NCBI RefSeq assembly: GCF_021390545.1
Contig: NZ_JAJUWR010000043.1
Location: forward strand, 1-40,095
DNA: 40,095 nucleotides
Source: Algoriphagus sp. AGSA1
Lineage (GTDB): Bacteria > Bacteroidota > Bacteroidia > Cytophagales > Cyclobacteriaceae
Direction: 5' to 3'
This document shows positions 9,501-17,505 of this stretch, one piece after another. The notes below the pieces were generated by a model. The model saw nothing but the letters and a program-made list of their open reading frames with translations. It was not told where the DNA came from and ran no database searches. The position numbers and the translations under genes were made by a program. Each line of letters opens with the position of its first letter. The first letter of the stretch is position 1.

Positions 9501-9824
9501 GGCCATTCCCAAAGTCAGCAGGTTATAGATTATTTCGGTGGAATGGATATAGCCTTCGTTCAAAGGAATCTCCTGAAGTTTTCGGATTCCGTTTTCAATA
9601 TTTGCTTCGCTTATGTAAGTGTTACGACTGGAACTGACTTTCTTTTCAGAATTAATCAAACGAAGTTGCTTTCGAAGTACCTCTTCCAGCAAAACCTGGG
9701 TAGTTTTTCCTCCACGCAGTTTCATTGCTTCCTCTTCCGGCAGGTACTCAAACCCAAGTTTGCAGAGCCATTGTATTGCAGGAATCTGTGAAATATGATC
9801 TTCTTTGAAACTGGGTGTATCCAT
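6576..9824 (-). CDS. hsdR: Type I restriction enzyme, R (motor and nuclease) subunit HsdR
   Basis: A full-length 1082-residue HsdR. The N-terminal endonuclease has the PD-(D/E)xK motif: PD at 154-155 and ECK at 169-171. The helicase/translocase follows with Walker A GSGKS (355-359), DEGH box (453-456) and MTGTPL. The complex cuts unmodified DNA after ATP-driven translocation. The start is the ATG at 9824. Unlike classical operons, hsdR is separated from hsdM and hsdS by four unrelated genes and 196 bp of non-coding DNA, so it may have its own promoter. It is followed with a 4-bp overlap by the metallopeptidase gene. Confidence 0.95.
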   Translation of the reverse strand: MDTPSFKEDHISQIPAIQWLCKLGFEYLPEEEAMKLRGGKTTQVLLEEVLRKQLRLINSEKKVSSSRNTYISEANIENGIRKLQEIPLNEGYIHSTEIIYNLLTLGMAVEQTVDGDRKSFTLQYIDWENPQNNKFQVSEEFKVLRSNGKDHYIPDLVIFINGIPIVILECKRPDMKEPIKQAISQHLRNQQEDGIRNFYVYAQLLVSLANQETSYATNGTPLKFWAQWKEKISSDLKRKEYEDQLRVIKKEKLDPTTHQKLFSDRFSYVKRYFEDLEKEEIQFTAQDEFLFNLCRPERLLDLIYNFILFDGGTKKVTRYQQYFAVKKTLARLKVLVKDAKGRDRREGGVIWHTQGSGKSLTMVMMAQAIAMEKSILNPKIILVTDRTDLDRQITSTFRKCGMAVNNASTGTQLVHLLESPSDAVVTTIINKFTAAVKKIQKPLENPNIFVLIDEGHRTQHGTFNIEMQKTLPNACFIAMTGTPLFKKEKSTAAKFGGMIDAYTVDEAVKDGAVVPLLYEGRLPYLKVNSGPLDRFFDMVSEPFNDREKADFKRKFSRADQINSAEQRIYVTCWDISRHFRDNWQGTGFKGMLVCDKKLSAIKYKEILDEIGLVSSEVLISPIDDREGEDNAYEQSSDKVQRFWKRMMQEHGSAKKYESQVISRFQNLPDPEIIIVVDKLLTGFDEPKSTVLYLTRNLKDHKLLQAIARVNRVEEGKDFGFVIDYYGVIENLDDALRMYAAFQEFDELDMEGTLVNIEIEINRLPQRHSELWDIFKSVKNTRDAEAYQLILRDESVRVIFYDKLTSYGKSLKLALSTISFHERTDPKEIDRYKSDLLFFMKLRFAVVARFSDRIDYSRYEEQIQKLLDTHVTAEEVEPITDLVNIFDKDSFASEVEKTVGEAAKADKIASRTAKYISEKMDEDPAFYKKFSQLLSQTIADYEARRISETQYLQKTKNVMDAVLNHTDSDIPELLKDESVAAAFYGLTKEFLDEKISNSDALKSICETSALKINQLIKAEVFGRGQSPIVEWESKREITGKLIIEIGDYLIDEVRDKHAREISYSEIDSLAERILAVAKKRYRS

Positions 9825-9990
9825 ATAGCTTGTTAAAAAAGGTTAAAATCTGAGCTGTTTTCTTCTCTAATTAGACTGATTTTAAACAAAAACTGTGAAA
9901 TTATTGTGTAATTCATGTGAAATGATCAAGTTTGCATTGTCATCGCCCAAAGGGTGAAAGACCTGGTTGCCCGCAGATCCGTAAATGCGG

Positions 9991-10022
9991 ACCGCATTCA
10001 TCGAAATGCGGTTTTCTTTTTT
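9991..10022 (+). terminator. Rho-independent terminator-like hairpin, plus-strand orientation
   Basis: A perfect 8-bp stem, ACCGCATT (9991-9998) with AATGCGGT (10005-10012), and a 6-base loop, followed by a T-rich run ending at 10022. A competing hairpin forms with ATGCGG at 9985-9990. The T run reads on the plus strand although all genes here are on the minus strand and the site touches the stop codon of the gene ending at 10021. It may block antisense transcription coming out of the hsdR region. Confidence 0.5.
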
Positions 10023-10521
10023 ATAGCCCATGGTAATCCCTATACCTTTTTAAATAGGTTCTTCTTTCCAATACATCCACTTTAAAACCAGTGACTACTA
10101 ACAAGTCACTTCCGATTGGTTTCAAAACCACCATAAAATCAGCTTCTTGAAACCAGAAGTGCTTTTTCAATACTCCCTTATTATCTGTGAATTCATAATA
10201 CTTAATTCTAGGATCTTCAAAATGAAGTAAAATGGGTTTTATCCAATGGAGGCAATTTGTCCTAGCCGGGTCAAACATCCTTTGTCCTTTCATTTTGCTT
10301 TCCCTGGTAATCAGGTGCACAAACGTCTCTGGATACCCTCTAAATTCCCGATTGAAAGATGGTTTATCCACGATTTTCACTCTTCTACCGTCTATCTCAA
10401 ATGGCTCATCAATAAAATCCTTTTGAAAAATTTTCAGTAAAACGTCAAGCTGGTCTTTGGTAAGTTCTTCATATCCCAAGTCATCAAATAATTCTTCCAG
10501 GTCATCTAAATCCAACATCAC
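10021..10521 (-). CDS. Small protein paired with DUF3800, possibly a BECR-fold nuclease
   Basis: A 166-residue soluble protein. The run REFRGYPETFVHLITRES, then RTNCLHWIKPILLHFEDP, then FWFQEADFMVVLKP and a final basic KRYRDY resembles small BECR-type (barnase/EndoU/colicin/RelE-like) domains of phage and defence proteins, which have an F-x-H-L-I/T strand and a W-I-x-P-I-L segment. This is inferred from pattern, not certain. The N-terminus is very acidic (MMLDLDDLEELFDDLGYEE). Its ATG overlaps the DUF3800 stop by 4 bp, so the two are translated as a pair. The pair sits between hsdS and hsdR. Confidence 0.7.
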   Translation of the reverse strand: MMLDLDDLEELFDDLGYEELTKDQLDVLLKIFQKDFIDEPFEIDGRRVKIVDKPSFNREFRGYPETFVHLITRESKMKGQRMFDPARTNCLHWIKPILLHFEDPRIKYYEFTDNKGVLKKHFWFQEADFMVVLKPIGSDLLVVTGFKVDVLERRTYLKRYRDYHGL

Positions 10522-11228
10522 TTCAAATTCTTGGGTTGATGATCAAAAATATTGAACTTCTCCTCCCAAGGCTCTGTCCCTTCATCCAATGAATAACCTG
10601 ACTTATTCTCCAAATAATCAATTATTTCCTTTTTCACCTGCGACGCGCCTTCTTTAAGATGCTCCCCTCTCGCCTTGTAGGTAATAGCACCAATAAAAAG
10701 GTCAGTTAGCTGCATCAACTCATTCTCATCAGAATGGATGTGTTGAAAATGAGTAAATGGAGAGTTTCCAGCATATTTGTTGACAAAGACCCGCTCTATT
10801 TGTTCTAGCTGCTCCCGTCCCCTGGTATCTTTAATATCCATAAAAACGCGATACTCATTTTGCCGGGGTGGATTTGTCATGGAATTCAAGACAAAATAAA
10901 CCAGCTTGTAATAGTAGCTGTTATGATCTCCTTTGTTGAAATCCTCATGATGCAATCGATCCTTATACTTCATCAGGAGGCATCTAAAGAATATCGGCTG
11001 ATCAAAGAAGAAATCTATCAATGTGCGGTACATCGGCATTCTGGAAATAGATAGCTTATTCCACTTGATCTCAGTAGGTGATTTATAATGCAGCTTGATG
11101 GATTTGATTCCCGCCTTGATGTCTTCGTAATCTGTCGCCTCAATCTTCAGATAACCGATACACATAACAGGAAATCCATCATTTTCCAGATGGCAGCTTT
11201 CGTCTATGTAGATGTTTTTAATGCTCAT
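10518..11228 (-). CDS. DUF3800 domain protein (RNase H-like fold)
   Basis: A 236-residue DUF3800 protein. The first strand carries YIDES (Asp9, Glu10). A second acidic site is in YRVFMDIKDTRG and a third in the family-typical LMQLTDLFIGAI. These acids would form a metal site in the RNase H-like fold, so a nuclease activity is plausible but not shown for the family. It overlaps the following small gene by 4 bp and lies 62 bp after the metallo-beta-lactamase-fold gene. DUF3800 genes are frequent in defence islands and prophages. Confidence 0.8.
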   Translation of the reverse strand: MSIKNIYIDESCHLENDGFPVMCIGYLKIEATDYEDIKAGIKSIKLHYKSPTEIKWNKLSISRMPMYRTLIDFFFDQPIFFRCLLMKYKDRLHHEDFNKGDHNSYYYKLVYFVLNSMTNPPRQNEYRVFMDIKDTRGREQLEQIERVFVNKYAGNSPFTHFQHIHSDENELMQLTDLFIGAITYKARGEHLKEGASQVKKEIIDYLENKSGYSLDEGTEPWEEKFNIFDHQPKNLK

Positions 11229-11289
11229 ATTCCAAAGACAGCTTTTACTTCTGTTTGGCTAATTTTAATTTCAAAATTTGGATTACATT

Positions 11290-12171
11290 TCAAGAATATC
11301 TCTTTGGATAGAATTTTTCACTTCTTTGATTCTCCAGGTTATCACCTTGATAACTAATTGCAACCGCATAAGAATTACCTTCCAACTGGCCAATTACTAC
11401 ATCCCCCCTCTTCGTTGTCATCAAAGGTATCCCTCTCGAACTTAGCATGTTTCTTATATTTTGTCTGGGGTGATCGTATTGATTACAGTTATTAGATGAG
11501 CAAATTGCGATTTTTGGATTTAATGCATCTAAAAATTCGCCTGTAATAAATCCATTATCTGCCCCATGATGAGGAAGAATCAAAACATCTAGTTCATTAC
11601 TTAATATAGAATTCTTGGAAAGCCTCGTTGACACTCGGCACGACTCTAAATCTCCAAGACTTAAAACACTAAAACCCATTGACCTGAAAAGTTTAATTAG
11701 GGACCAATCATTCTTTTTCAAGCTTAAATAATCACCCTGATAAACCACATTATTTGATGATCCATTTTGAGCTATGGGAAGACTCCTTATATATGAATTA
11801 TTAACTTCAATAACATTGAGTATTCTCTCTTGGTGAATTTCATCATACCCTAACAATGTTTTTCGGCACAACTTCCCTGTTTCAGAGTCTGGTTCATACC
11901 CGGGGATCTCAATCCTATCAGGTCTTAATTTGTTAAGAATTTCGATCAAGGATTGGTAATTACAATGATCATTATCCCAACTTGTGATATGTAAAACATC
12001 AATTTTACTCTTCCCATGTATTCTCAAGTCACTTAATAAAACCTCAATTCCTCCCTTGGGTAACCTTGCCTCAACCAAGGTATATGTATTGTTTTTATAA
12101 TGCGAAAAAAGGGATCCATCAGAGTTTAACTGAAAAGCTCTAAATTTTGTAATAAACTTATTTGTATTCAT
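11290..12171 (-). CDS. ComEC/Rec2-like metallo-beta-lactamase-fold hydrolase
   Basis: A 293-residue protein with a divergent metallo-beta-lactamase fold like the C-terminal domain of ComEC. Motif II is HITSWDNDH (61-69), then LGDLES (Asp174), LPHHGAD (His201/202) and a final QYDHPRQ (His234). In this superfamily these residues bind two metal ions and hydrolyse phosphodiester or ester bonds. There is no signal peptide or membrane segment. Its start overlaps the stop of the upstream four-TM gene by 4 bp, so the two proteins probably act together. The substrate is unknown; nucleic acid or a nucleotide is a reasonable guess. Confidence 0.8.
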   Translation of the reverse strand: MNTNKFITKFRAFQLNSDGSLFSHYKNNTYTLVEARLPKGGIEVLLSDLRIHGKSKIDVLHITSWDNDHCNYQSLIEILNKLRPDRIEIPGYEPDSETGKLCRKTLLGYDEIHQERILNVIEVNNSYIRSLPIAQNGSSNNVVYQGDYLSLKKNDWSLIKLFRSMGFSVLSLGDLESCRVSTRLSKNSILSNELDVLILPHHGADNGFITGEFLDALNPKIAICSSNNCNQYDHPRQNIRNMLSSRGIPLMTTKRGDVVIGQLEGNSYAVAISYQGDNLENQRSEKFYPKRYS

Positions 12172-12764
12172 TCTCCGTTATTTTCTTTGACTTTAGTTGA
12201 GGAATTCGAATTCGAAATTTTGGACTTCGCGAAAAGAACTGAAATCAGTTCTTGTATTTTGTGAATCAACTCATGGCTTCCAAATCCAGAAAGGAAACCT
12301 AGGCCAATGAGTGAAAAATAGGATTTCAAAGCTTCATCATCCAGCTCAGAAATTGTCAACATCTTCCCATTTATTAAGGCTAAAAGGACAAGAGCCAATA
12401 CCCCCCCTTGAATTGGTCGGTATAGGTACCAAAAAAACCATGGCCTAATATTTAAGCCTCTTGATTGATCAGATCCCCCTAAATCAATTGGAGTATAAGT
12501 ATCTCCAATCCTCTGATAAAGAGCCCTCAAACAATAAAATGAGCCACCTAAACAGCCAGAAATGAAGAGTCCGTAAGTTACATCTTCATTTATCTTCAAG
12601 TGATTATGGACTCCGAGCGAGAGCTTATAATCAAAAAAAGAATTTGTAAATAACCATAGGATGCTAAAAAGTATAATCCCGAGGTGATACAAAATCACAA
12701 CAAAAACTAAAAACTTCTCAAAATTATTAAGCCTATTTCCCATATTAGATCGATTAGTTTTCAT
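12168..12764 (-). CDS. Four-TM membrane protein coupled to MBL-fold hydrolase
   Basis: A 198-residue membrane protein of no recognised family. Four hydrophobic segments lie at about 18-40, 63-82, 118-133 and 148-163, with a conserved-looking RPWFFWYLYRPIQGG before the third. The C-terminal 35 residues are hydrophilic and probably cytoplasmic. The start overlaps the end of hsdS by 11 bp and the stop overlaps the hydrolase start by 4 bp, so this gene bridges the restriction operon and the hydrolase. A membrane effector or anchor with a soluble metal enzyme is a common layout for two-gene defence systems; that role is inferred. Confidence 0.75.
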   Translation of the reverse strand: MKTNRSNMGNRLNNFEKFLVFVVILYHLGIILFSILWLFTNSFFDYKLSLGVHNHLKINEDVTYGLFISGCLGGSFYCLRALYQRIGDTYTPIDLGGSDQSRGLNIRPWFFWYLYRPIQGGVLALVLLALINGKMLTISELDDEALKSYFSLIGLGFLSGFGSHELIHKIQELISVLFAKSKISNSNSSTKVKENNGE

Positions 12765-13989
12765 TTTCCTTTACCCTCACCTTTCCCGTCAGCAGCAGCT
12801 CCACCATTCCTTTTTTCTGTTTATGAAGCTTGCCTAGGCGCCCCCGAATTAAATTCAACTCAAGATCAGACGCTGAAAGGATAGAAGCGATAGCTTTTTG
12901 TTCTTCTTTTTTGGGAAGAATAATTCTCACAATTGAGAAGTCTTTAAACTTACAATTCAAGGTATCTTCAACTAATCCTTGACTATTTCTCCAAAACTGG
13001 TTGATTGCTCGTGAGGTCTGGAACAAATAAGCAAAATATAATGAATGAGCATTATTTTTAGACTTTACTATGGTATATGCAGGGCTTACAATTCCCTCAT
13101 GCGATGATAATGCACTTCGTCCCTGCCACATTCGCATCGTATTATAGCCTATATCACCAGCACAGATTCTCTTGTATTTTCGCTTATCCCTGCTTGAAGT
13201 ATCCTTTTTAGTGGATTCAGCTTGAGGATAAACACCATTTTGACCAATAGATAATAGTGGTAAGTCTGTCAAACCTGTTTCCCTTCTTTCAAGAAAAAAC
13301 TCGCCCAACTGATATTCCTTCCATTCTTCTTCAAAACCTTTCAACCGCTTCTTCCCCGTCAGCAGATTCTGCATTAGCCATTTTTTCTGGAGTTCCTTCT
13401 TTGCGATTAGCCTTTCTGAGATCTGGATAGCTTGGTCAATTGTCCCTAAAATTTCAGCTATGGATTGTTGTTCAGAAATAGGTGGTAGAAGAATTGGTGT
13501 TTCTTTGACCTGCGAAGAATTTATAGAAGCGATTCCTGTAGTCTGTTTAGCAGAATTCAGGAAATACGTTTTTGCCTTATGGCTTTGAAGATAATTAAAC
13601 AAGAAGCTTGGATTTAGTAAAAATCCATCTGTCCTGATCCTGAATACATGATTTTGAAAAACTGGCTTAGGTAATTGGCCTGTCCAAATACAACCTCTGC
13701 CCAATTTATCTGGATCGCCACCTTCCGTTATTAATATATCATTTTCAAGTACGGCGTACCGTTCTAAGTCTGTAGCTGGTATTTCGATTTCTTTAACTTC
13801 AGAAAGATCAAAATATCCATCTTTTACATTTGCTACTCTCAAATAGGGGTGGAATACAGTCTCAACATTATTATACTTCTTACCCTTGGATATACCTTGC
13901 TGAATAACTGCAAGAGAATCTAAGTTTTTTAAACTCCAACCACTGGGAACCTCGAACTCCAATCCTGCTTTTTTCACTTTATCGCTCAT
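12754..13989 (-). CDS. hsdS: Type I restriction-modification specificity subunit HsdS
   Basis: A 411-residue full-size HsdS with two target recognition domains (about 15-175 and 220-360), each followed by a conserved helical region. The two repeats are visible: PPISEQQSIAEIL and LLTGKKRL after the first, PKKEEQKAIASIL and LLTGKVRV after the second. HsdS sets the bipartite DNA target of the methylase and nuclease. It starts 2 bp after the 412-residue unknown gene and overlaps the next gene by 11 bp. Confidence 0.93.
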   Translation of the reverse strand: MSDKVKKAGLEFEVPSGWSLKNLDSLAVIQQGISKGKKYNNVETVFHPYLRVANVKDGYFDLSEVKEIEIPATDLERYAVLENDILITEGGDPDKLGRGCIWTGQLPKPVFQNHVFRIRTDGFLLNPSFLFNYLQSHKAKTYFLNSAKQTTGIASINSSQVKETPILLPPISEQQSIAEILGTIDQAIQISERLIAKKELQKKWLMQNLLTGKKRLKGFEEEWKEYQLGEFFLERRETGLTDLPLLSIGQNGVYPQAESTKKDTSSRDKRKYKRICAGDIGYNTMRMWQGRSALSSHEGIVSPAYTIVKSKNNAHSLYFAYLFQTSRAINQFWRNSQGLVEDTLNCKFKDFSIVRIILPKKEEQKAIASILSASDLELNLIRGRLGKLHKQKKGMVELLLTGKVRVKENEN

Positions 13990-13991
13990 TA

Positions 13992-15230
13992 TTAGTTTCC
14001 GTATACCTTTTGATAATCTCCATTAATTTTATCAAAAAGTGTCTGTATCACTCTTTCCATTTCACGCATAGACAACTGGCTCTCCAGCTGAAATACTTCT
14101 TTGTCCACATGGATCACCCAAGCAGAAACTAAATCCATTTGATCTTCAAGTTCAAAAAATTGCTTTTTAATTATAATGTTGGTTTGAGCTCCCCAGATCT
14201 GATGGTCACCTCTCAATTCCCTAACAAGGTGGTATTTGATTCCAGATTCAAAATCATCTGCTCCATATTGCTCAATCTGATCCTTAAAAAAGTTCATGCC
14301 CGTGGACAAATCAACATTTACTAAATTCTTTCTCTTGGTAAAAAAAGTATAATTGATGTCTTGCTCCTGGATTCCATAGGTTTCCATCAAGCGAGTTTCC
14401 AACATCACCAAAACAGACTCCATGTCCTCATGAATCCACTTTTTCGCCGCATTGTCTCTTGTCTCAGGTAAATAAAGATCACCTTTTACCTTAAAACTCC
14501 CATCAGGTAAAAGCCAACATTCCAACCATTCAGGACCATCATCGGAAGTCAGCTTTTTACCTATAGTCTTTCTTTCTTCTACATACACTCTTTCCCAATA
14601 ATCCCATTCCTCACCCGGTACCTCAATCAATGCAATCTCCCGATAAGGCATATCCAAATATTCCGAAAAATTCTCATTGACTCGAATGATATCGTCCACT
14701 TTCAGGCTATTGAGGCAATCCCCACTTGAAATTATTTTTTCAATTTCAGTGAGTTCTTGTATAATATATGACTCAAGCTGTTTATCAGGAAAGGCAGAAA
14801 TTTGTTCCAAAAAAATCTTCCCATCTTCAACGAGATTTTCCTCAAGTGAATTAAGATCAGGATTCTGTTTATGTTGAAATAAACGATTCTCTTCTAATTC
14901 CGATCCTAAAAAATAGAATTTCAGTAACTCTAAATCTGAAGGTTTTAGCTTCTGAACAAAGTCCTTAATAATTTTTCTAACTGGAATCAATTCATCAACA
15001 GGAAAATCCCCAAAATCAACAACCCTTCTATAAATACTTCCAGCCATACCCGAAATCATTGGAAACTTCACTCCATCCTCTACATACCAATCAACGATAA
15101 GTCGGCGAAATAAGGGCACCAAAATCAATCTGGCCTGTTTGTTAATCGCAAATGTCCATGCCTCTCTCATTGGCACTTGATGGGGTGTCCGAACCCCAGA
15201 CTTGAGTCTAATATGGTGAAATTGGCTCAT
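13992..15230 (-). CDS. Unknown protein between hsdM and hsdS
   Basis: A 412-residue soluble, acidic protein that I cannot place in a family. It has no signal peptide, membrane segment, nucleotide-binding loop or obvious catalytic motif. It contains long helical stretches (about 60-190) and a more strand-like second half with YREIALIEVPGEEWDYWERV and WLECWLLPDGSFKVKGDLYLP. It starts 3 bp after the hsdM stop and ends 2 bp before the hsdS start, so it is an integral member of the restriction operon. A methylase-control or additional DNA-recognition factor are possibilities without direct support. Confidence 0.8.
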   Translation of the reverse strand: MSQFHHIRLKSGVRTPHQVPMREAWTFAINKQARLILVPLFRRLIVDWYVEDGVKFPMISGMAGSIYRRVVDFGDFPVDELIPVRKIIKDFVQKLKPSDLELLKFYFLGSELEENRLFQHKQNPDLNSLEENLVEDGKIFLEQISAFPDKQLESYIIQELTEIEKIISSGDCLNSLKVDDIIRVNENFSEYLDMPYREIALIEVPGEEWDYWERVYVEERKTIGKKLTSDDGPEWLECWLLPDGSFKVKGDLYLPETRDNAAKKWIHEDMESVLVMLETRLMETYGIQEQDINYTFFTKRKNLVNVDLSTGMNFFKDQIEQYGADDFESGIKYHLVRELRGDHQIWGAQTNIIIKKQFFELEDQMDLVSAWVIHVDKEVFQLESQLSMREMERVIQTLFDKINGDYQKVYGN

Positions 15231-15233
15231 CCT

Positions 15234-16805
15234 TTATCCTTTTAGCAACTCATTGAGGTATTCGTCCATCTTAGCCTGAACAATCTTCAGCTCTCCTTCC
15301 AACTTTTTAATTTCCTGCTGGACTGCCTGGATATCCACTTCAGGTTCCTCCTCAAAGGTGTCCACATATCGTGGAATATTCAGGTTAAAGTCATTCTCCT
15401 TGATCTCCTCAAATGTGGCCACATAGCTGAATTTATCCTCTACCACACCAGGCTGGGATTTACCTTCATTAAAATTCCGGTAGGTATCTACAATATGCTT
15501 GATATCCGAATCCCGAAGCTTATTTTGATTTTTGGCAGAAGCATAATGCTGAGAAGCATCTATGAATAAGACGCTCTTACCCTGCTTTTTATCCCGGTTG
15601 AAAATCAGGATTGCTGCTGGAATACCCGTTCCAAAAAATAAGTTTGCAGGAAGACCGATCACTGCTTCCAGCAGATTCTCCTCAATGGTTTTCTGTCTAA
15701 TACGTCCTTCAGAACTGCCTCGAAAAAGTACTCCATGAGGAACAACCACTCCAACCTTCCCCTTTCCCTCATAGGTCGTTTCGATCATATGGGTGATAAA
15801 TGCCCAATCGCCTTTACTTTTTGGTGGCACCCCTCTCCAAAAACGATTATATAGATCCGTTTCAGGATCCCAAGTTACCGTAGTTATTTCTCCATCTTTA
15901 TCCTCGATTTTCCCCCATTTATCCAAGGAGAAAGGTGGATTAGCAACCACAGTATCAAACTTCATCAGAGAATCTCCTTCTTTCAGTTTAGGATTCCGTA
16001 TGGTGTCTCCCCATCTGATGGTAGCATTATCAAATCCGTGCAAAAACATATTCATTACCGCCAAAGCCCAGGTACTACCATTAGCTTCCTGACCATAGAG
16101 CGAGAAATTAGACGAACCAACCTCCTGACCTGCCTTGATCAGCAAGGATCCAGATCCACATGTAGGATCACATATCCTTGAACCTGGAGCTGATTTAGTC
16201 AACTTAGCCAACAAAGTCGAGACTTCACTTGGTGTAAAGAACTCACCCGCCTTCTTTCCTGCATCGGAAGCAAAGTTGGAAATCAAGTACTCATAAGCTC
16301 CCCCAATGATATCTACCCCAGAAAGATGAGATGGCCTCAAATCCAACTCAGGCTTATTGAAGTCCAAAAGTAGATTTTTGAGTCGGTTGTTTTTATCCTT
16401 TGGCTCTCCCAATACACTGCTATTGAAGCTGATATTTTTAAAAATCCCTGCTCCATCTTCACTATACAGCTTTTGGCGATTGGCTTCTTCCAGGTCCACA
16501 AGGGCAATATCTATCAACTCTCCAATATTTACCGCATTTCTGTTGGCATACAAATACTTAAAATGGCTATGCTCTGGAACAATAAATCGCTCGTGACGCA
16601 TGGCTCGCTTTGCACGCTCTTGGTCTCCGTGATATTTTTTTAAGTATTCCTCTTCTGTGTCATCATTCACATCACTCAGGTATTTGACAAAAAGCATGGT
16701 CAACACATAATCCTTATAGACACTGGGGTCAATGCTTCCACGGAACGTATCACAGGCTCTCCAGACCGCGTCGTTGATGTCTTTTTGCGTTATTATTTTA
16801 CTCAT
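15234..16805 (-). CDS. hsdM: Type I restriction-modification DNA adenine methylase HsdM
   Basis: A 523-residue HsdM, the N6-adenine methylase that protects host DNA. An N-terminal helical domain (about 8-150) precedes the methylase: GEFFTP at 187-192, the SAM-binding DPTCGSG at 213-219, and the catalytic NPPF at 289-292. The C-terminal coiled coil (VQQEIKKLEGELKIVQAKM) contacts HsdS. It overlaps the upstream half-size hsdS gene by 8 bp, so the operon begins before hsdM. Confidence 0.96.
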   Translation of the reverse strand: MSKIITQKDINDAVWRACDTFRGSIDPSVYKDYVLTMLFVKYLSDVNDDTEEEYLKKYHGDQERAKRAMRHERFIVPEHSHFKYLYANRNAVNIGELIDIALVDLEEANRQKLYSEDGAGIFKNISFNSSVLGEPKDKNNRLKNLLLDFNKPELDLRPSHLSGVDIIGGAYEYLISNFASDAGKKAGEFFTPSEVSTLLAKLTKSAPGSRICDPTCGSGSLLIKAGQEVGSSNFSLYGQEANGSTWALAVMNMFLHGFDNATIRWGDTIRNPKLKEGDSLMKFDTVVANPPFSLDKWGKIEDKDGEITTVTWDPETDLYNRFWRGVPPKSKGDWAFITHMIETTYEGKGKVGVVVPHGVLFRGSSEGRIRQKTIEENLLEAVIGLPANLFFGTGIPAAILIFNRDKKQGKSVLFIDASQHYASAKNQNKLRDSDIKHIVDTYRNFNEGKSQPGVVEDKFSYVATFEEIKENDFNLNIPRYVDTFEEEPEVDIQAVQQEIKKLEGELKIVQAKMDEYLNELLKG

Positions 16806-17364
16806 ATTGCTGTATAATAGTATTTAAATCCTGCTCAAAACTCAGCTTCTTTAATCGCTCTATCTTTGAAACCAGATCATTTTCTTCTTTTTTTAATTTA
16901 CTTAATGCGACCAACTTTTGCTGGATTCCCCTTGGAATCATCACAACTTCAAATTCCTCCAATTGCTTTTTACTTATTGAGGGAATCGAAGTCCCTTTAG
17001 CGACTCCTTTCAAATATTCCTGACTATGCCTCGAGTTAAGAATCAAGGTAACATACTCAGGATCCACCGTTTTCTCCCAAATAGAAATAATCAAAAATGA
17101 TGTGGAAGCTATCGCAGGCAAGTTCCGTGATTCATAGACAGCTGCAAAGTTCTTCAATCCTTTTGCTGAAAATAAGATATCTCCAGGCTTCAATACATGT
17201 TTCTCCGAAATATCCTGCCATTGAACGTCTGGGAAAAGCTCGGAGTCAAGCTCGCCATCAGCATTGAAATGCTTAGCTTGCAAGTAAACCAAATCACCTT
17301 GAGCCTGGGGTTTTAGAAAAACACCGGATTTTATGGACGCTATATTTTTGAGTGCTTTTTTCAA
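16798..17364 (-). CDS. Half-size HsdS-like protein with a single recognition domain
   Basis: A 188-residue protein equal to one half of an HsdS: one target recognition domain (LKNIASIKSG at the start, LKPGDILFSAKG in the middle, GTSIPSISKKQLEEFEVVMIP at the end) and one helical spacer (LVALSKLKKEENDLVSKIERLKKL). The start is a TTG at 17362-17364; an in-frame stop lies only four codons upstream, so no ATG start is possible. It is the first gene of the restriction operon and overlaps hsdM by 8 bp. It could dimerise into an alternative specificity subunit, or be a remnant of a full hsdS. Confidence 0.78.
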   Translation of the reverse strand: MKKALKNIASIKSGVFLKPQAQGDLVYLQAKHFNADGELDSELFPDVQWQDISEKHVLKPGDILFSAKGLKNFAAVYESRNLPAIASTSFLIISIWEKTVDPEYVTLILNSRHSQEYLKGVAKGTSIPSISKKQLEEFEVVMIPRGIQQKLVALSKLKKEENDLVSKIERLKKLSFEQDLNTIIQQYE

Positions 17365-17505
17365 TTTTATTTCTTAGTACATCAATTACGATTTTACATA
17401 GTTAAGGAGAAATTCTTAAAAAAAACACAAAATGAAAAATTTATTTTTAAGTACGCGTATTACTAAAAAATGAAATTAAAATTCTAAACGAGTATTTGAT
17501 TAAAA

